DNA of 64,000 bases from JAOPZW01 sp963789015 (GCA_963789015.1 CAWBIU010000004.1:930001-994000); one strand, 5' to 3'; counted from the first letter of the stretch, positions 16,104 through 24,420 are shown. Program-made: numbers and translations. The notes: generated by a model not told the origin, from the sequence alone.

Positions 16104-16715
16104 GTGTCGGTGATCGACGAGGGCATGCGCGCCTACTACGAGCAGCGCGCCGGCGAGTACGACGACTGGTGGCTGGGGCGCGGCGTCTTCGCCGGCCGCG
16201 AGCGGCCGGGCTGGCAGGACGAGGTCGCCGCGGTGGAGCGCGTCATCGCGACGCTTCCGGCCGGGCGGCTGCTCGACGTCGCCTGCGGCACCGGCTTCCT
16301 GACGCGCCACCTGCCGGGCGAGGTCACCGGCATCGACCTGAGCGCGACGATGGTCGAGATCTGCGCCGCGCACGTCCCCGAGGCGACGATCGTGCAGGCC
16401 GACGCGGTGCCGCTCCCGTTCGACGACGGCGCCTTCGACCGCGTCTTCACGGCGAACTTCTACGGGCATCTCGTCGCCGGCGAGCGCGAGCCGTTCCTGG
16501 CCCAGGCGCGCCGCGTGGCCGGCGAGCTGGTCATCCTCGACGCCGCGCTGCAGCCTGGCGGCGAGGGCGAGCAGTGGCAGGAGCGCAAGCTCAACGACGG
16601 CTCGCGCCACCGCGTCTACAAGCGCTTCTTCACGCCCGAGGGCCTGCTCGGCGAGATCGGCGGCGGGCGCGTGCTGCACGCCGGCCGCTGGTTCGTCGTC
16701 GTCGCGTCGCCGTAG
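16104..16715 (+). CDS. Class I SAM-dependent methyltransferase
   Basis: 203 residues from a GTG at 16104. Begins with YYEQRAGEYDDWW, a common start of Methyltransf_25/11-type enzymes. LLDVACGTGFLTRHLPG is motif I, GIDLSATMVEIC binds the ribose of SAM, and ADAVPLPFDDGAFDRVF is motif II/III. Substrate cannot be predicted. Same direction as pcm and close behind it, probably one transcript. Convergent with the ligD operon. Confidence 0.85.
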   Translation: MSVIDEGMRAYYEQRAGEYDDWWLGRGVFAGRERPGWQDEVAAVERVIATLPAGRLLDVACGTGFLTRHLPGEVTGIDLSATMVEICAAHVPEATIVQADAVPLPFDDGAFDRVFTANFYGHLVAGEREPFLAQARRVAGELVILDAALQPGGEGEQWQERKLNDGSRHRVYKRFFTPEGLLGEIGGGRVLHAGRWFVVVASP

Positions 16716-16720
16716 CGGTC

Positions 16721-16921
16721 TCAGCCGCCGGGGCGCCCGGCGCCGGCCGTCCAGCGGCGGCGCTCGGCGTCGACCTGCGCCGCCTCGTGCTCGCCGAGGT
16801 TGCGGCAGGCGCAGCGCTCCTGATCGAAGAGCGCCTCGAGGCACTCTTCGGCATGCGCGTCGACGCCGTCGTCCGCGGGGACGCGAAGGGCGTCGAGCAG
16901 CTCGCGCAGGCGTATGCGCAT
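16721..16921 (-). CDS. Small Cys-containing hypothetical protein
   Basis: 66 residues from ATG 16921, 13 bases after the ligD stop. The reading frame could extend further 5' but would then overlap ligD, so the internal ATG is preferred. Mostly charged and helical (MRIRLRELLDALRV), with HAEECLEALFDQERCACRNL in the middle: one Cys then a Cys-x-Cys pair that could bind metal. Good third-position GC supports coding. No recognised family. No clear ribosome-binding site, so translation would depend on coupling to ligD. Confidence 0.45.
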   Translation of the reverse strand: MRIRLRELLDALRVPADDGVDAHAEECLEALFDQERCACRNLGEHEAAQVDAERRRWTAGAGRPGG

Positions 16922-16934
16922 CAGGCCCGCAAGG

Positions 16935-19301
16935 TTAGAGCGACGGCAGGCGCTGCACAAGCGACACAACCGGGGCGAACAGGTCGCCGTGCTCGTCGAC
17001 GCGCCGGCGCACCGCGTCGGCGTCGAAGACCAGCTCCTCGGGGTCGCCGGAGCGCGCCGTCGCGCGGACCTCGTCCCACGTCACCGGGGTCGACACCGTC
17101 GGGCGCTCGCGCGCCCGCAGCGAGAAGACGTTGATCGTCGTCTTGTGCTCGTCGTTCTGGCTCCAGTCGACGAGCACCTTGCCCCTGCGCAGCCGCTTGG
17201 TCTGGCGCGAGACGACGAGCCCGGGCTCCTCGCGCTCGAGCAGCTCGGCCAGCGCCTTGGCGAACGGCTTCGTGTCGTCGTAGGTGACGTCGCTGTTGAG
17301 CGGCACGTAGACCTGCAGGCCCTTCGAGCCCGAGGTCTTGGCGAACGCCTGCATGCCCAGGCTGGTGAACATGGCCTCGAGCATCAGCCCGACGCGGCAG
17401 CACTCGACGATCGTCGCCGGCTCGCCGGGGTCGAGGTCGAAGGCCAGCGTCGTCGGGCGCTCGATCGCCTCGGCGCGGGCGAGCGACTCGTGCAGCTCGA
17501 GGTCGGCGAGGTTGGCGAGCCAGACGAGCGTCGGCAGGTCGTCGCAGACCACGAACTCGATCGTCTTCGAGCCGGCCGGGATCTTCGCCGTGTGGACCCA
17601 CGGGGGCCGGTGCGACGGGGCCTGCTTCTCGTAGAAGTGGCCGCCCTCGACGCCGTTGGGATAGCGCTTGAGGGTCAGCGGGCGGCCCTCGAGGTGGGGC
17701 AGCAGCACCGGCGAGATCTCGGCGTAGTACTCGATGACGTCGCGCTTGGTGAACCCGGTGGCCGGATACATGACCTTGTCGAGGTTCGTGACCTTGATCT
17801 CGCGGCCGTCGACGATGGCGACCGCCCGGTTCTTCTCCTCGTGGAAGACGACCGCCGGGCCGCCCTCGCGGACCACGTCGTCGGCGCTCTTGTCGTCGCG
17901 CAGCCCCTTGTAGGACGGCGCGCGCAGCTGGCCGCCCTGCGTCCACTCGCGGAACTCCACCTCGGCCACGTGGCGCGGCTCGACCCACACCGCGCCGCGC
18001 GGCAGGTCGGCCTGGACGGGCGCGTCGAACGGCGGCGTGTCGCGCTGCAGGGGGGCCAGCAGCCCGCGCAGGCGGTCGAGCTCGGTCTCGGTGAAGCCGG
18101 TCCCGACGCGGCCGGCGTAGCGCAGGTGGCCGTTCTCGTGCACGCCGACGACGAGCGCGCCGATGCTGTCGCGCCGGCGCCCCTCGCCGGGCATCCAGCC
18201 GCCGATGACGACCTCCTGGCGCTCGACGTTCTTGACCTTGACCCAGCACTGGCTGCGGCGGCCCGGCTCGTAGATCGAGTCCAGCCGCTTGGCGATGACC
18301 CCCTCCAGGCCCTGTGCCGCCGTCACCTCGAGCATGTCCGCGCCGCGGCCGACGACGTGGTCGGGCGTGCGCCAGCGCTCGCCGTTGAGGTCCAGGCCGG
18401 CGAGCAGCTCGCGGCGCTCGCTGTACGGCAGGCCCATGGTCGCGTGCCCGTCGAGCCAGAGCAGGTCGAAGATCATCAGCGTCACCGGCGCCTCGCGGGC
18501 CAGGCGCCGCACCGCGGACTCCGAGGCCAGGTGCATGCGGCGCTGCAGCGCGCCGAAGCTCGGTCGCCCGTCGGCGTCGAGCGCGACGACCTCGGCGTCG
18601 AGGATCGCGCGATGGCTCGACAGCGCGCGGTTGAGCTTGGACAGCTCGGGATAGCGGGCGGTGATGTCGTTGAGGTTGCGCGAGTGCAGGCGCATGCGCC
18701 CGGGCTCGGAGTGGACCACCGCGCGCACGCCGTCCCACTTGATCTCGTAGGCCCAGCGGTCGTCGTCGCGCGGCAGCTTCCCCGAGCGCGCCATCATCGG
18801 GACGATCTTGTCCGGCATCGGCTCCCGGCCCGCGTCGGCGGGCGGGTCCATCCGGTGGATCATCCAGTCCTTGGGCGGGTCGTTCTTGTCGATCGGGAAC
18901 AGCGCGTAGCGCCCCTCGACCCGCTCGCCGCGCAGCGCGACCTCGACCTTGCGCGGCTCCCACTTGAGCTCCTCGTAGGTGCCGCGGTCCCAGATCGTCA
19001 TCTCGCCGGCGCCGTAGGACCCCTTCGGGATCGTGCCGTGGAAGTCGAGGTACTCGAGTGGATGGTCCTCGGTGAGCACGGCGAGCCGGTTGTCCTTGGG
19101 CTCCTCGGGCAGGCCGTTGGGGATCGCCCACGACACGAGGACGCCGTCGCGCTCGAGGCGCAGGTCCCAGTGCAGCCGCGTGGCGTGGTGCTCCTGGATG
19201 ACGAACCGCCGGCGCTCCGCGGCCTCCTCGGCGTCGCCCTGCGGCTCCGGCGTGGCGCCGAAGTCGCGCTTCTTGCGGTAGGTCTGGAGCTTCTCGGCCA
19301 C
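16935..19301 (-). CDS. ligD: Multifunctional ATP-dependent DNA ligase D (PE-LIG-POL)
   Basis: 788 residues. Acts in non-homologous end joining. N-terminal 3'-phosphoesterase domain (about 25-155) with QEHHATRLHWDLRLE active-site histidines. ATP-dependent ligase domain from about 165, nucleophile Lys188 in EIKWDGVRAV, and EGVIAKRLDS plus WVKVK motifs. Polymerase/primase domain from about 515 to the end, with FDLDPGEP as the metal-binding acid pair. Mycobacterial LigD has POL first, so the order here differs. No ku gene lies within the window. Follows moaD after 45 bases and may share the SAM-controlled transcript. Confidence 0.93.
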   Translation of the reverse strand: MAEKLQTYRKKRDFGATPEPQGDAEEAAERRRFVIQEHHATRLHWDLRLERDGVLVSWAIPNGLPEEPKDNRLAVLTEDHPLEYLDFHGTIPKGSYGAGEMTIWDRGTYEELKWEPRKVEVALRGERVEGRYALFPIDKNDPPKDWMIHRMDPPADAGREPMPDKIVPMMARSGKLPRDDDRWAYEIKWDGVRAVVHSEPGRMRLHSRNLNDITARYPELSKLNRALSSHRAILDAEVVALDADGRPSFGALQRRMHLASESAVRRLAREAPVTLMIFDLLWLDGHATMGLPYSERRELLAGLDLNGERWRTPDHVVGRGADMLEVTAAQGLEGVIAKRLDSIYEPGRRSQCWVKVKNVERQEVVIGGWMPGEGRRRDSIGALVVGVHENGHLRYAGRVGTGFTETELDRLRGLLAPLQRDTPPFDAPVQADLPRGAVWVEPRHVAEVEFREWTQGGQLRAPSYKGLRDDKSADDVVREGGPAVVFHEEKNRAVAIVDGREIKVTNLDKVMYPATGFTKRDVIEYYAEISPVLLPHLEGRPLTLKRYPNGVEGGHFYEKQAPSHRPPWVHTAKIPAGSKTIEFVVCDDLPTLVWLANLADLELHESLARAEAIERPTTLAFDLDPGEPATIVECCRVGLMLEAMFTSLGMQAFAKTSGSKGLQVYVPLNSDVTYDDTKPFAKALAELLEREEPGLVVSRQTKRLRRGKVLVDWSQNDEHKTTINVFSLRARERPTVSTPVTWDEVRATARSGDPEELVFDADAVRRRVDEHGDLFAPVVSLVQRLPSL

Positions 19302-19346
19302 GATCCGAAGCTACCCCACGGGCGCCCCGGATCCTTGCCGCACCGC

Positions 19347-19625
19347 TCAGCCGCCCGCCACGGCGGGCAGGATCTGGACCTCGTGCCCGTCGGCGACGGG
19401 CGTGTCGAGCCCGTCGCCGAAGCGGATGTCCTCGCCGTCGACGTACACGTTGACGAAGCGCCGCAGCCCGCCGTCCTCGCCGGCCAGCCGGTCGCGCAGC
19501 TCGCCGTGGCGCTCGTAGACGGCGTCGAGCACCTCGCCGACGGTGGCCCCGTCGACCGTCAGCTCGCTCTCGCCGCCGGCCGCGGCGCGCAGCTGCGTCG
19601 GGATCTTGACCTTCACCGCCATCAC
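19347..19625 (-). CDS. MoaD/ThiS-family ubiquitin-like sulfur carrier
   Basis: 92 residues, beta-grasp size. Ends in AVAGG: the C-terminal Gly-Gly needed for adenylation and thiocarboxylation. Contains RFVNVYVDGEDIRFGDGLDT, the MoaD/ThiS core with the turn before the last strand. Start ATG at 19625 overlaps the threonine synthase stop (ATGA), so the two are made together. No molybdopterin or thiamine genes are nearby. Partnering with a PLP enzyme resembles mycobacterial CysO-CysM, where the carrier thiocarboxylate donates sulfur to an amino acid. Confidence 0.85.
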   Translation of the reverse strand: MMAVKVKIPTQLRAAAGGESELTVDGATVGEVLDAVYERHGELRDRLAGEDGGLRRFVNVYVDGEDIRFGDGLDTPVADGHEVQILPAVAGG

Positions 19626-20881
19626 GCGTGGACCCCGGCCTCGACCGTGTCGACGAACTGGTCGAACGAGGCGTCGATCTCGAAGGCCTCGAAGGTCCCG
19701 CGGACGGCGTCGAGCGTCTTCAGGCCCTCGCCGGTGATGACGAGCACGACGCGCTCGGCCGGGTCGATGTCGCCGCGCTCGGCCAGCTTGGCCAGCACGG
19801 CGGTCGTCGTCCCGCCCGCCGTCTCGGTGAAGATGCCCGTCGTCTCGGCCAGCAGGCGGATGCCCGCCCGGATCTCGTCATCGTCGACCGCGTCGATCGA
19901 GCCGCCGGTACGGCGCGCGAGGTCGAGCGCGTAGGGGCCGTCGGCGGGGTTGCCGATGGCCAGCGACTTGGCGATCGTCTTGGGGCGGACCGGACGGCAC
20001 ACGTCCTGCCCGGCCTGGAACGCGCTGGCCACGGGCGAGCAGCCCTCGGGCTGGGCGCCGTTCATCGTCGGCGCGTCGCCGTCGATGAGGCCGAGCTCGC
20101 TCCACTCGGCGAAGCCCTTGGCGATCTTCGTGTACAGCGAGCCGGAGGCGATCGGCGCGACGATCCGGTCCGGGGTCACCCAGCCGAGCTGCTCGGCGAT
20201 CTCGTAGGCCAGCGTCTTGGAGCCCTCGCTGTAGTACGGGCGCATGTTGACGTTGACGAACGCCCAGTCGCGCTCGCCCGACAGCTCGGTGCAGAGTCGG
20301 TTGACGTCGTCGTAGTTGCCGCGCACCTTCACGAGGTTCGTGCCGTACACGCCCGTGGCGAGGATCTTCTGCTCCTCGAGGTCGCTCGGGATGAAGACGT
20401 AGGTCTCCATGCCCAGCGCCGCGCCGTGGGCGGCGACCGAGTTGGCGAGGTTGCCCGTCGAGGCGCAGGCGAGCACCTCGTAGCCCAGCTCGCGGGCGCG
20501 CGCCGAGGCGACGGAGACGACGCGGTCCTTGAACGAGTGCGTCGGGTTGGCCGCGTCGTTCTTGACCCAAACCTCCTGCAGCCCGAGGCGGGCGGCCAGC
20601 CGGTCGGCGCGGATCAGCGGCGTGCAGCCCGCGGGCAGGCCGCTGCGCGACGACGCGCGGGCCGACGGCCCGGGCGGGTGCGCGAGCGGCAGGAAGTCCG
20701 CGTAGCGCCAGATGTTCTGCGGTCCGGCCTGGATGCGCCGGCGCAACTGGTGCGCGTCGGTGCCCAGGTTCCCGTGGTCGTAGGCGACCTCGAGCGGCCC
20801 GAAGCACGTGTCACAGACGTAGCGTGCCTCGAGCGCATAGTCTGCCTCGCACTCACGACACCTCAGCTTGGTAGCTCCCAT
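19622..20881 (-). CDS. thrC: Threonine synthase (PLP-dependent, fold type II)
   Basis: 419 residues from ATG 20881. N-terminal zinc-ribbon-like CRECEADYALEARYVCDTC (Cys 8, 11, 23, 26), then the PLP fold with Lys118 in NPTHSFKDR forming the Schiff base, ACASTGNLANSV phosphate loop, and GEGLKTLDAV near the end. Normally converts O-phosphohomoserine to threonine. A SAM-I riboswitch upstream and a sulfur carrier downstream are unusual for plain threonine synthesis. Start chosen for the strong GGAGG seven bases upstream, inside the regulatory hairpin. An upstream in-frame ATG falls within the riboswitch and is rejected. Confidence 0.88.
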   Translation of the reverse strand: MGATKLRCRECEADYALEARYVCDTCFGPLEVAYDHGNLGTDAHQLRRRIQAGPQNIWRYADFLPLAHPPGPSARASSRSGLPAGCTPLIRADRLAARLGLQEVWVKNDAANPTHSFKDRVVSVASARARELGYEVLACASTGNLANSVAAHGAALGMETYVFIPSDLEEQKILATGVYGTNLVKVRGNYDDVNRLCTELSGERDWAFVNVNMRPYYSEGSKTLAYEIAEQLGWVTPDRIVAPIASGSLYTKIAKGFAEWSELGLIDGDAPTMNGAQPEGCSPVASAFQAGQDVCRPVRPKTIAKSLAIGNPADGPYALDLARRTGGSIDAVDDDEIRAGIRLLAETTGIFTETAGGTTTAVLAKLAERGDIDPAERVVLVITGEGLKTLDAVRGTFEAFEIDASFDQFVDTVEAGVHA

Positions 20882-20887
20882 GAAAAA

Positions 20888-20913
20888 CCTCCGCCGGTCC
20901 TGCGTGGCGGAGG
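20888..20913 (-). promoter_or_regulatory. Riboswitch expression platform: hairpin hiding the thrC ribosome-binding site
   Basis: On the minus strand, CCTCCGCC and GGCGGAGG form a perfect 8-bp stem with a 10-base loop, followed by five T (20887-20883) and then the thrC ATG at 20881. The 3' arm contains the GGAGG Shine-Dalgarno, so the hairpin both sequesters the RBS and looks like an intrinsic terminator. The 5' arm CCTCC can also pair with GGAGG at about 20924-20928 in the aptamer's 3' part, giving a plausible alternative anti-hairpin without SAM. Confidence 0.75.
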
Positions 20914-20917
20914 TGAA

Positions 20918-21028
20918 CTGGAGCCTCCGGCCACATCTGTCAGGAATTGGCACCGTTCCCACGCCGAGACGCGGTTGGTTGCCGGGGTTTCAAAGGGCCA
21001 GTCCCTCCACCCCTCTGGATGTGTCCAG
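20918..21028 (-). ncRNA. SAM-I (S-box) riboswitch aptamer
   Basis: Read on the minus strand, the leader contains the S-box core in order: GGTGGAGGGACTGGCCC, TTTGAAACCCCGGCAACC, a variable P3 arm, then ACGGTGCCAATTCC. Closing stem P1 is CTGGA at the 5' end with TCCAG at the 3' end. These match the conserved SAM-I positions, including the kink-turn/pseudoknot region and the GGTGC-AATTCC block. SAM binding should favour the downstream hairpin and switch thrC-moaD off when methionine/SAM is plentiful. Confidence 0.92.
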
Positions 21029-21156
21029 CTATGTCTTCGGGGGACCTTATCAGCCCGTCCGGAGGCAGCCAAGGGCGGCGCGGCGGGGTCCGGTCTCGCA
21101 GGTACACTTCTCGGTGGAGCGTATGACGATGATGCCCGACGAGCCCCGAAGTCCCC

Positions 21157-22164
21157 GTGCCCAATCTGCCCAAGCCACGCCTTCGTCGTCCGGCGCGGTC
21201 ACGCGGCGCGGTCGCTCCACGCCCCAGCGAGCCTGAGCGTCCCGGCGCGGAGATCATCGAGGCGGTCGTCGATGGCCGCCCGCTGCGCTGGATCAACATC
21301 GAGCGCCCGCGCCAGATCGACCGCGCGTGGCTCGAGGAGCACTTCGACTTCCACCCGCTGGACTTCGAGGACGTCTTCTCGCGCAACCAGCGCCCGAAGG
21401 TCGACGTCTACGACGACTACCTGTTCGTCGTCCTGCACTTCCCGGCCTACGACAAGCAGATCGGCCGGCTGAACGCGGCCGAGCTCGACGTCTTCGTCGG
21501 CCCCGACTACGTCGTCACGCTCCCCAACGAGTCGATCCCGCCGCTCGCCTACCTGTTCGAGCGGGCGCGCACGAACGAGGAGTTCCGCGAGACCCTGTTC
21601 GCCAAGGGCCCGGCCTACCTGCTCTACCGGATCGTCGACGACGCCGTCGATGCCTCCTTCCCGATGCTGCGCAAGATGGGCAACAAGCTCGAGCGCCTCG
21701 AGGAGGACATCTTCGAGGGCCGCTCCGCCGAGATCGTGCGCGACCTGTCGAACGTCAAGCAGGAGATCATCAACTTCCGCAAGATCGTCCGGCCGCAGCG
21801 CTCGGCGCTGCACGACCTCGAGAGCACGAGCCGCTACGTGCCCGAGGACCTCGAGGTCTACTTCGACGACATCATCGACGCCTCCGAGCGCGTCTGGGAC
21901 ATGCTCGAGAACTTCAAGGAGGTCGTCGAGGCGCTCGAGGACACGAACGAGTCCGTGCTCTCGCACCGCCTGAACGACGTCCTGCGGATCCTCACCGCCT
22001 TCAGCGTGATCATGCTGCCGCTGACGCTCATCGCGAGCATCTTCGGGATGAACGTGAGGGTCCCCGGCGAGGGCACGGTCGCCGGCTTCTGGGCCGTCGT
22101 CGGGCTGATGTTCGTCGTGCTCGTCGCGATGCTCGCCGTGTTCCGGCGACGTGGCTGGCTGTAG
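21157..22164 (+). CDS. corA: CorA-family magnesium/divalent cation transporter
   Basis: 335 residues from a GTG at 21157. A large cytoplasmic N-terminal domain (1 to about 270) with HFDFHPLDFEDVFSRNQRPK and FVVLHFPAYD, a long helical funnel, then two membrane segments near 275-296 and 308-328 with the GMNV filter motif at 297-300 (GMN signature of CorA). The RRRGWL tail is typical. Forms a pentameric channel for Mg2+ or Co2+. Divergent from the SAM riboswitch; promoters share about 130 bases. Confidence 0.92.
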   Translation: MPNLPKPRLRRPARSRGAVAPRPSEPERPGAEIIEAVVDGRPLRWINIERPRQIDRAWLEEHFDFHPLDFEDVFSRNQRPKVDVYDDYLFVVLHFPAYDKQIGRLNAAELDVFVGPDYVVTLPNESIPPLAYLFERARTNEEFRETLFAKGPAYLLYRIVDDAVDASFPMLRKMGNKLERLEEDIFEGRSAEIVRDLSNVKQEIINFRKIVRPQRSALHDLESTSRYVPEDLEVYFDDIIDASERVWDMLENFKEVVEALEDTNESVLSHRLNDVLRILTAFSVIMLPLTLIASIFGMNVRVPGEGTVAGFWAVVGLMFVVLVAMLAVFRRRGWL

Positions 22165-22226
22165 GCGTCGCCCCGGCGACCTCCTCCGGTGGGGGTACCC
22201 GCACCTCGCAGACGGATGGGAGCCCC

Positions 22227-22391
22227 ATGTCGGCGGGGGCCGCTTGGGAGGAAGCTTCGCATCGTCCCCTCACGCGACTCGGAGAGCACCTCCTCAACGA
22301 CATGCGACGCACACTCCTCAAGAGCACGTTCGTCGCCGCTGCCTCCGCAGACGCCGCAGTGGCCTCTCCCCTTCTCCCCGCCACTGCCTGA
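22227..22391 (+). CDS. Possible 54-residue small protein
   Basis: In the 326-base gap after corA an ATG at 22227, with GGGAG just upstream, opens a 54-codon frame ending at TGA 22389-22391. The second half (MRRTLLKSTFVAAASADAAV) has a basic start and an Ala-rich hydrophobic-ish stretch resembling a short export signal, followed by SPLLPATA. A strong hairpin begins 12 bases after the stop. No homologue is recognised, and such frames arise by chance in GC-rich DNA. Confidence 0.25.
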   Translation: MSAGAAWEEASHRPLTRLGEHLLNDMRRTLLKSTFVAAASADAAVASPLLPATA

Positions 22392-22402
22392 AGCGTCCGC
22401 GC

Positions 22403-22440
22403 CGCGCCGCCGGCCCGCCCTCCTCCGGGCCGGCGGCGCG
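22403..22440 (+). terminator. Strong GC hairpin between corA and the lipid-kinase gene
   Basis: Two perfectly complementary 15-base arms, CGCGCCGCCGGCCCG and CGGGCCGGCGGCGCG, with an 8-base pyrimidine loop. No run of T follows, so it is not a textbook intrinsic terminator; GC-rich actinobacteria often use such stems. It probably ends corA or small-ORF transcription before the gene at 22491. Confidence 0.6.
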
Positions 22441-22490
22441 ACGAGGGGTCCTCTCTTCACCCGGCCGCCCGGCCCTGTAGAACGTCGGGC

Positions 22491-23441
22491 ATGGGCGCCG
22501 AGCCGGCACTCGACGATCGGGGCGTGCGCAGGCGCATGCTCGTCGTCGTCAACCCGTACGCGACGACGACGTCCGACAGTCTCAAGAGCCTGGTCATCCA
22601 CGCCCTGCGCGGCCGCTACGTCGTCGAGGCGGTCGACACGCGCGCGCCCGGCCACGCCACCGAGCTGGGCCGCCGCGCCGCCGACGAGGGCTTCGACGTC
22701 GTCGTCGCCTTCGGCGGCGACGGCACCGTCAACGAGGCGGCCAACGGACTGGCCGGCTCGGACACCGCGCTGACATGCCTGCCCGGCGGCGCCCAGAACG
22801 TCTATGCCAAGCTGCTCGGTATCCCCGACGACGTCGTCGACGCGACCGAGCACCTGCTCGCGCTGGCCGATGACTGGCGCCCGCGGCGCGTCGACGTCGG
22901 ACGCGTGGCGGGGCGGCTGTTCGTGTTCGCGTCGGGGCTGGGACTCGACGCCGCGGTCGTCCGCACCGTCGACGCGAACCCCGCCGCGAAGGCGCGGTTA
23001 CGGCACTGGTACTACGCCGCGGCCGGGATCCGGACCTTCGTCACCGAGTACGCGATGCGCCCGCCGTGCATCGACGTGGAGGTCGCGGGGCAGACGGTAC
23101 GAGGAGTGACGGCACTCGTGCAGACCGGAGACGCCTACACCTACTGGGGCCCGCGCGCCCTGCACATCGCCGACGACGTGACCCTCGACGACGGCGGCCT
23201 GGCCGGGATCGTCCTCCAGCGCGCGAGCGTGATCGACATGCCGTTCATCCTGACCCGGATGTTCTCGAGCCTGCGCGTCGCCGACCACGCGCGCATCTTC
23301 GGCTACAACGGCGTCACGAGCCTGGTGTGCACGTCGGCCGACGGGCGTCCCGTCCCGCTGCAGGTCGACGGTGACCACATCGGCGACGTCGTGCAGGCCC
23401 ACTACGAGGTCGTCCCCGGCGGGTTGACGGTGATCGCGTGA
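22491..23441 (+). CDS. Diacylglycerol kinase-catalytic-domain protein (lipid kinase)
   Basis: 316 residues. LVVVNPYATTT at the N-terminus and FGGDGTVNE at 74-82 are the DAGK/sphingosine-kinase ATP-site motifs; LPGGAQNVYAKLLG matches the family's GT-N-x-x-A segment. C-terminal PLQVDGDHIG is the second conserved region. Such proteins phosphorylate diacylglycerol or related lipids at the membrane; exact lipid unknown. Its stop overlaps the start of the asparaginase gene (GTGA). Confidence 0.88.
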   Translation: MGAEPALDDRGVRRRMLVVVNPYATTTSDSLKSLVIHALRGRYVVEAVDTRAPGHATELGRRAADEGFDVVVAFGGDGTVNEAANGLAGSDTALTCLPGGAQNVYAKLLGIPDDVVDATEHLLALADDWRPRRVDVGRVAGRLFVFASGLGLDAAVVRTVDANPAAKARLRHWYYAAAGIRTFVTEYAMRPPCIDVEVAGQTVRGVTALVQTGDAYTYWGPRALHIADDVTLDDGGLAGIVLQRASVIDMPFILTRMFSSLRVADHARIFGYNGVTSLVCTSADGRPVPLQVDGDHIGDVVQAHYEVVPGGLTVIA

Positions 23442-24400
23442 GCGAGGGGATCGTGCGCGTGCTGCGCGGCGGGCACGTCGAGAGCGTGCACCGCTTCGCG
23501 TGGCGCATGTGGGACGGCAACGGCGGCGCGCGCGGCGGCGAGATCGGCGACGTGCTCCTGCGCTCGGCGGCCAAGCCCTTCCAGACGCTGCCCTCGGTGC
23601 GCGCCGGCGTGCTCGATCGATTCGGCCTCGACAGCGGCCACCTGGCCGTGAGCTGCGGCTCGCACGGTGGCGGCGAGCCGCACCTGGCGCGCGTCAGGGG
23701 GATCCTGGGCGCCTCGGGCGTCGACGAGGGGTGCCTGGCGTGCGGGACGATGGCGCCGCGCGACCGCAGCGCCCGCCGCGCGCTGCGCGGCGCGCCCGGC
23801 CGCCTGCACCACAACTGCTCGGGCAAGCACGCGCTCGGGCTGGCGCTGTGCCGCGCCGAGGGCTGGCCGCTGGATGGCTACCTCGAGGCCGACCACCCGC
23901 TGCAGGCGGCGATGCGCGAGTCGGTGGCGGAGGCCGCGGGCCTCGCTCCGGGCGATCTCGGGGAGGCCGTCGACGGCTGCGGCATGCGCACGTTCACGCT
24001 GCCGCTGGACCGCCTCGCCGCCGCGTTCGCGCGCCTCGCCTCGGGCGGGCTGGGCGAGCCGGGCGACCGCGCCGCGACGGCGATGCGCGAGCACCCTCCG
24101 CTCGTCGCCTTCGACGGCGCCATCGACACCGAGCTGATGGCCGGCGCCCCCGGTGTGGTGGCCAAGATCGGCGCCGAGGCGCTGATCGCCGTCGGCACGC
24201 CGGACGGCCGCGGCCTGGCCCTGAAGATCCTCGACGGCAGCACGCGGGCGCTGGACCCGGCCGCCGTCCTGGCCGCGCGCGAGCTGCTCGGCCTGCGCCT
24301 CGACACGCCGGCCATCGCGCGGCTCGCCGCGCCCGACGTGCCCAACTCGCGCGGCGAGATCGTCGGGCGCCTCGAGGCGTCGCTCGACGGCGGCACCTGA
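23438..24400 (+). CDS. ansA: L-asparaginase II family (Rhizobium etli type)
   Basis: 320 residues from a GTG at 23438. Belongs to the asparaginase class unrelated to E. coli AnsA/AnsB. The catalytic SxxK pair appears as Ser43-Lys46 (RSAAKPF), and Cys127-Lys130 in HHNCSGKHALG corresponds to the zinc-associated Cys/Lys of R. etli ReAV; a further CGMRTF supplies another Cys. Hydrolyses asparagine to aspartate and ammonia. Cytoplasmic, no signal peptide. Translationally coupled to the lipid-kinase gene. The correspondence of residues is from memory of the family. Confidence 0.85.
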   Translation: MSEGIVRVLRGGHVESVHRFAWRMWDGNGGARGGEIGDVLLRSAAKPFQTLPSVRAGVLDRFGLDSGHLAVSCGSHGGGEPHLARVRGILGASGVDEGCLACGTMAPRDRSARRALRGAPGRLHHNCSGKHALGLALCRAEGWPLDGYLEADHPLQAAMRESVAEAAGLAPGDLGEAVDGCGMRTFTLPLDRLAAAFARLASGGLGEPGDRAATAMREHPPLVAFDGAIDTELMAGAPGVVAKIGAEALIAVGTPDGRGLALKILDGSTRALDPAAVLAARELLGLRLDTPAIARLAAPDVPNSRGEIVGRLEASLDGGT

Positions 24401-24420
24401 GCGGGCGCCGAGCGCCGTGC

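Noticed and set aside
16914..19934. 1,006-codon plus-strand frame across ligD
   Set aside because: Antisense shadow of ligD, moaD and thrC, typical of GC-rich DNA; the minus-strand products have full domain matches.
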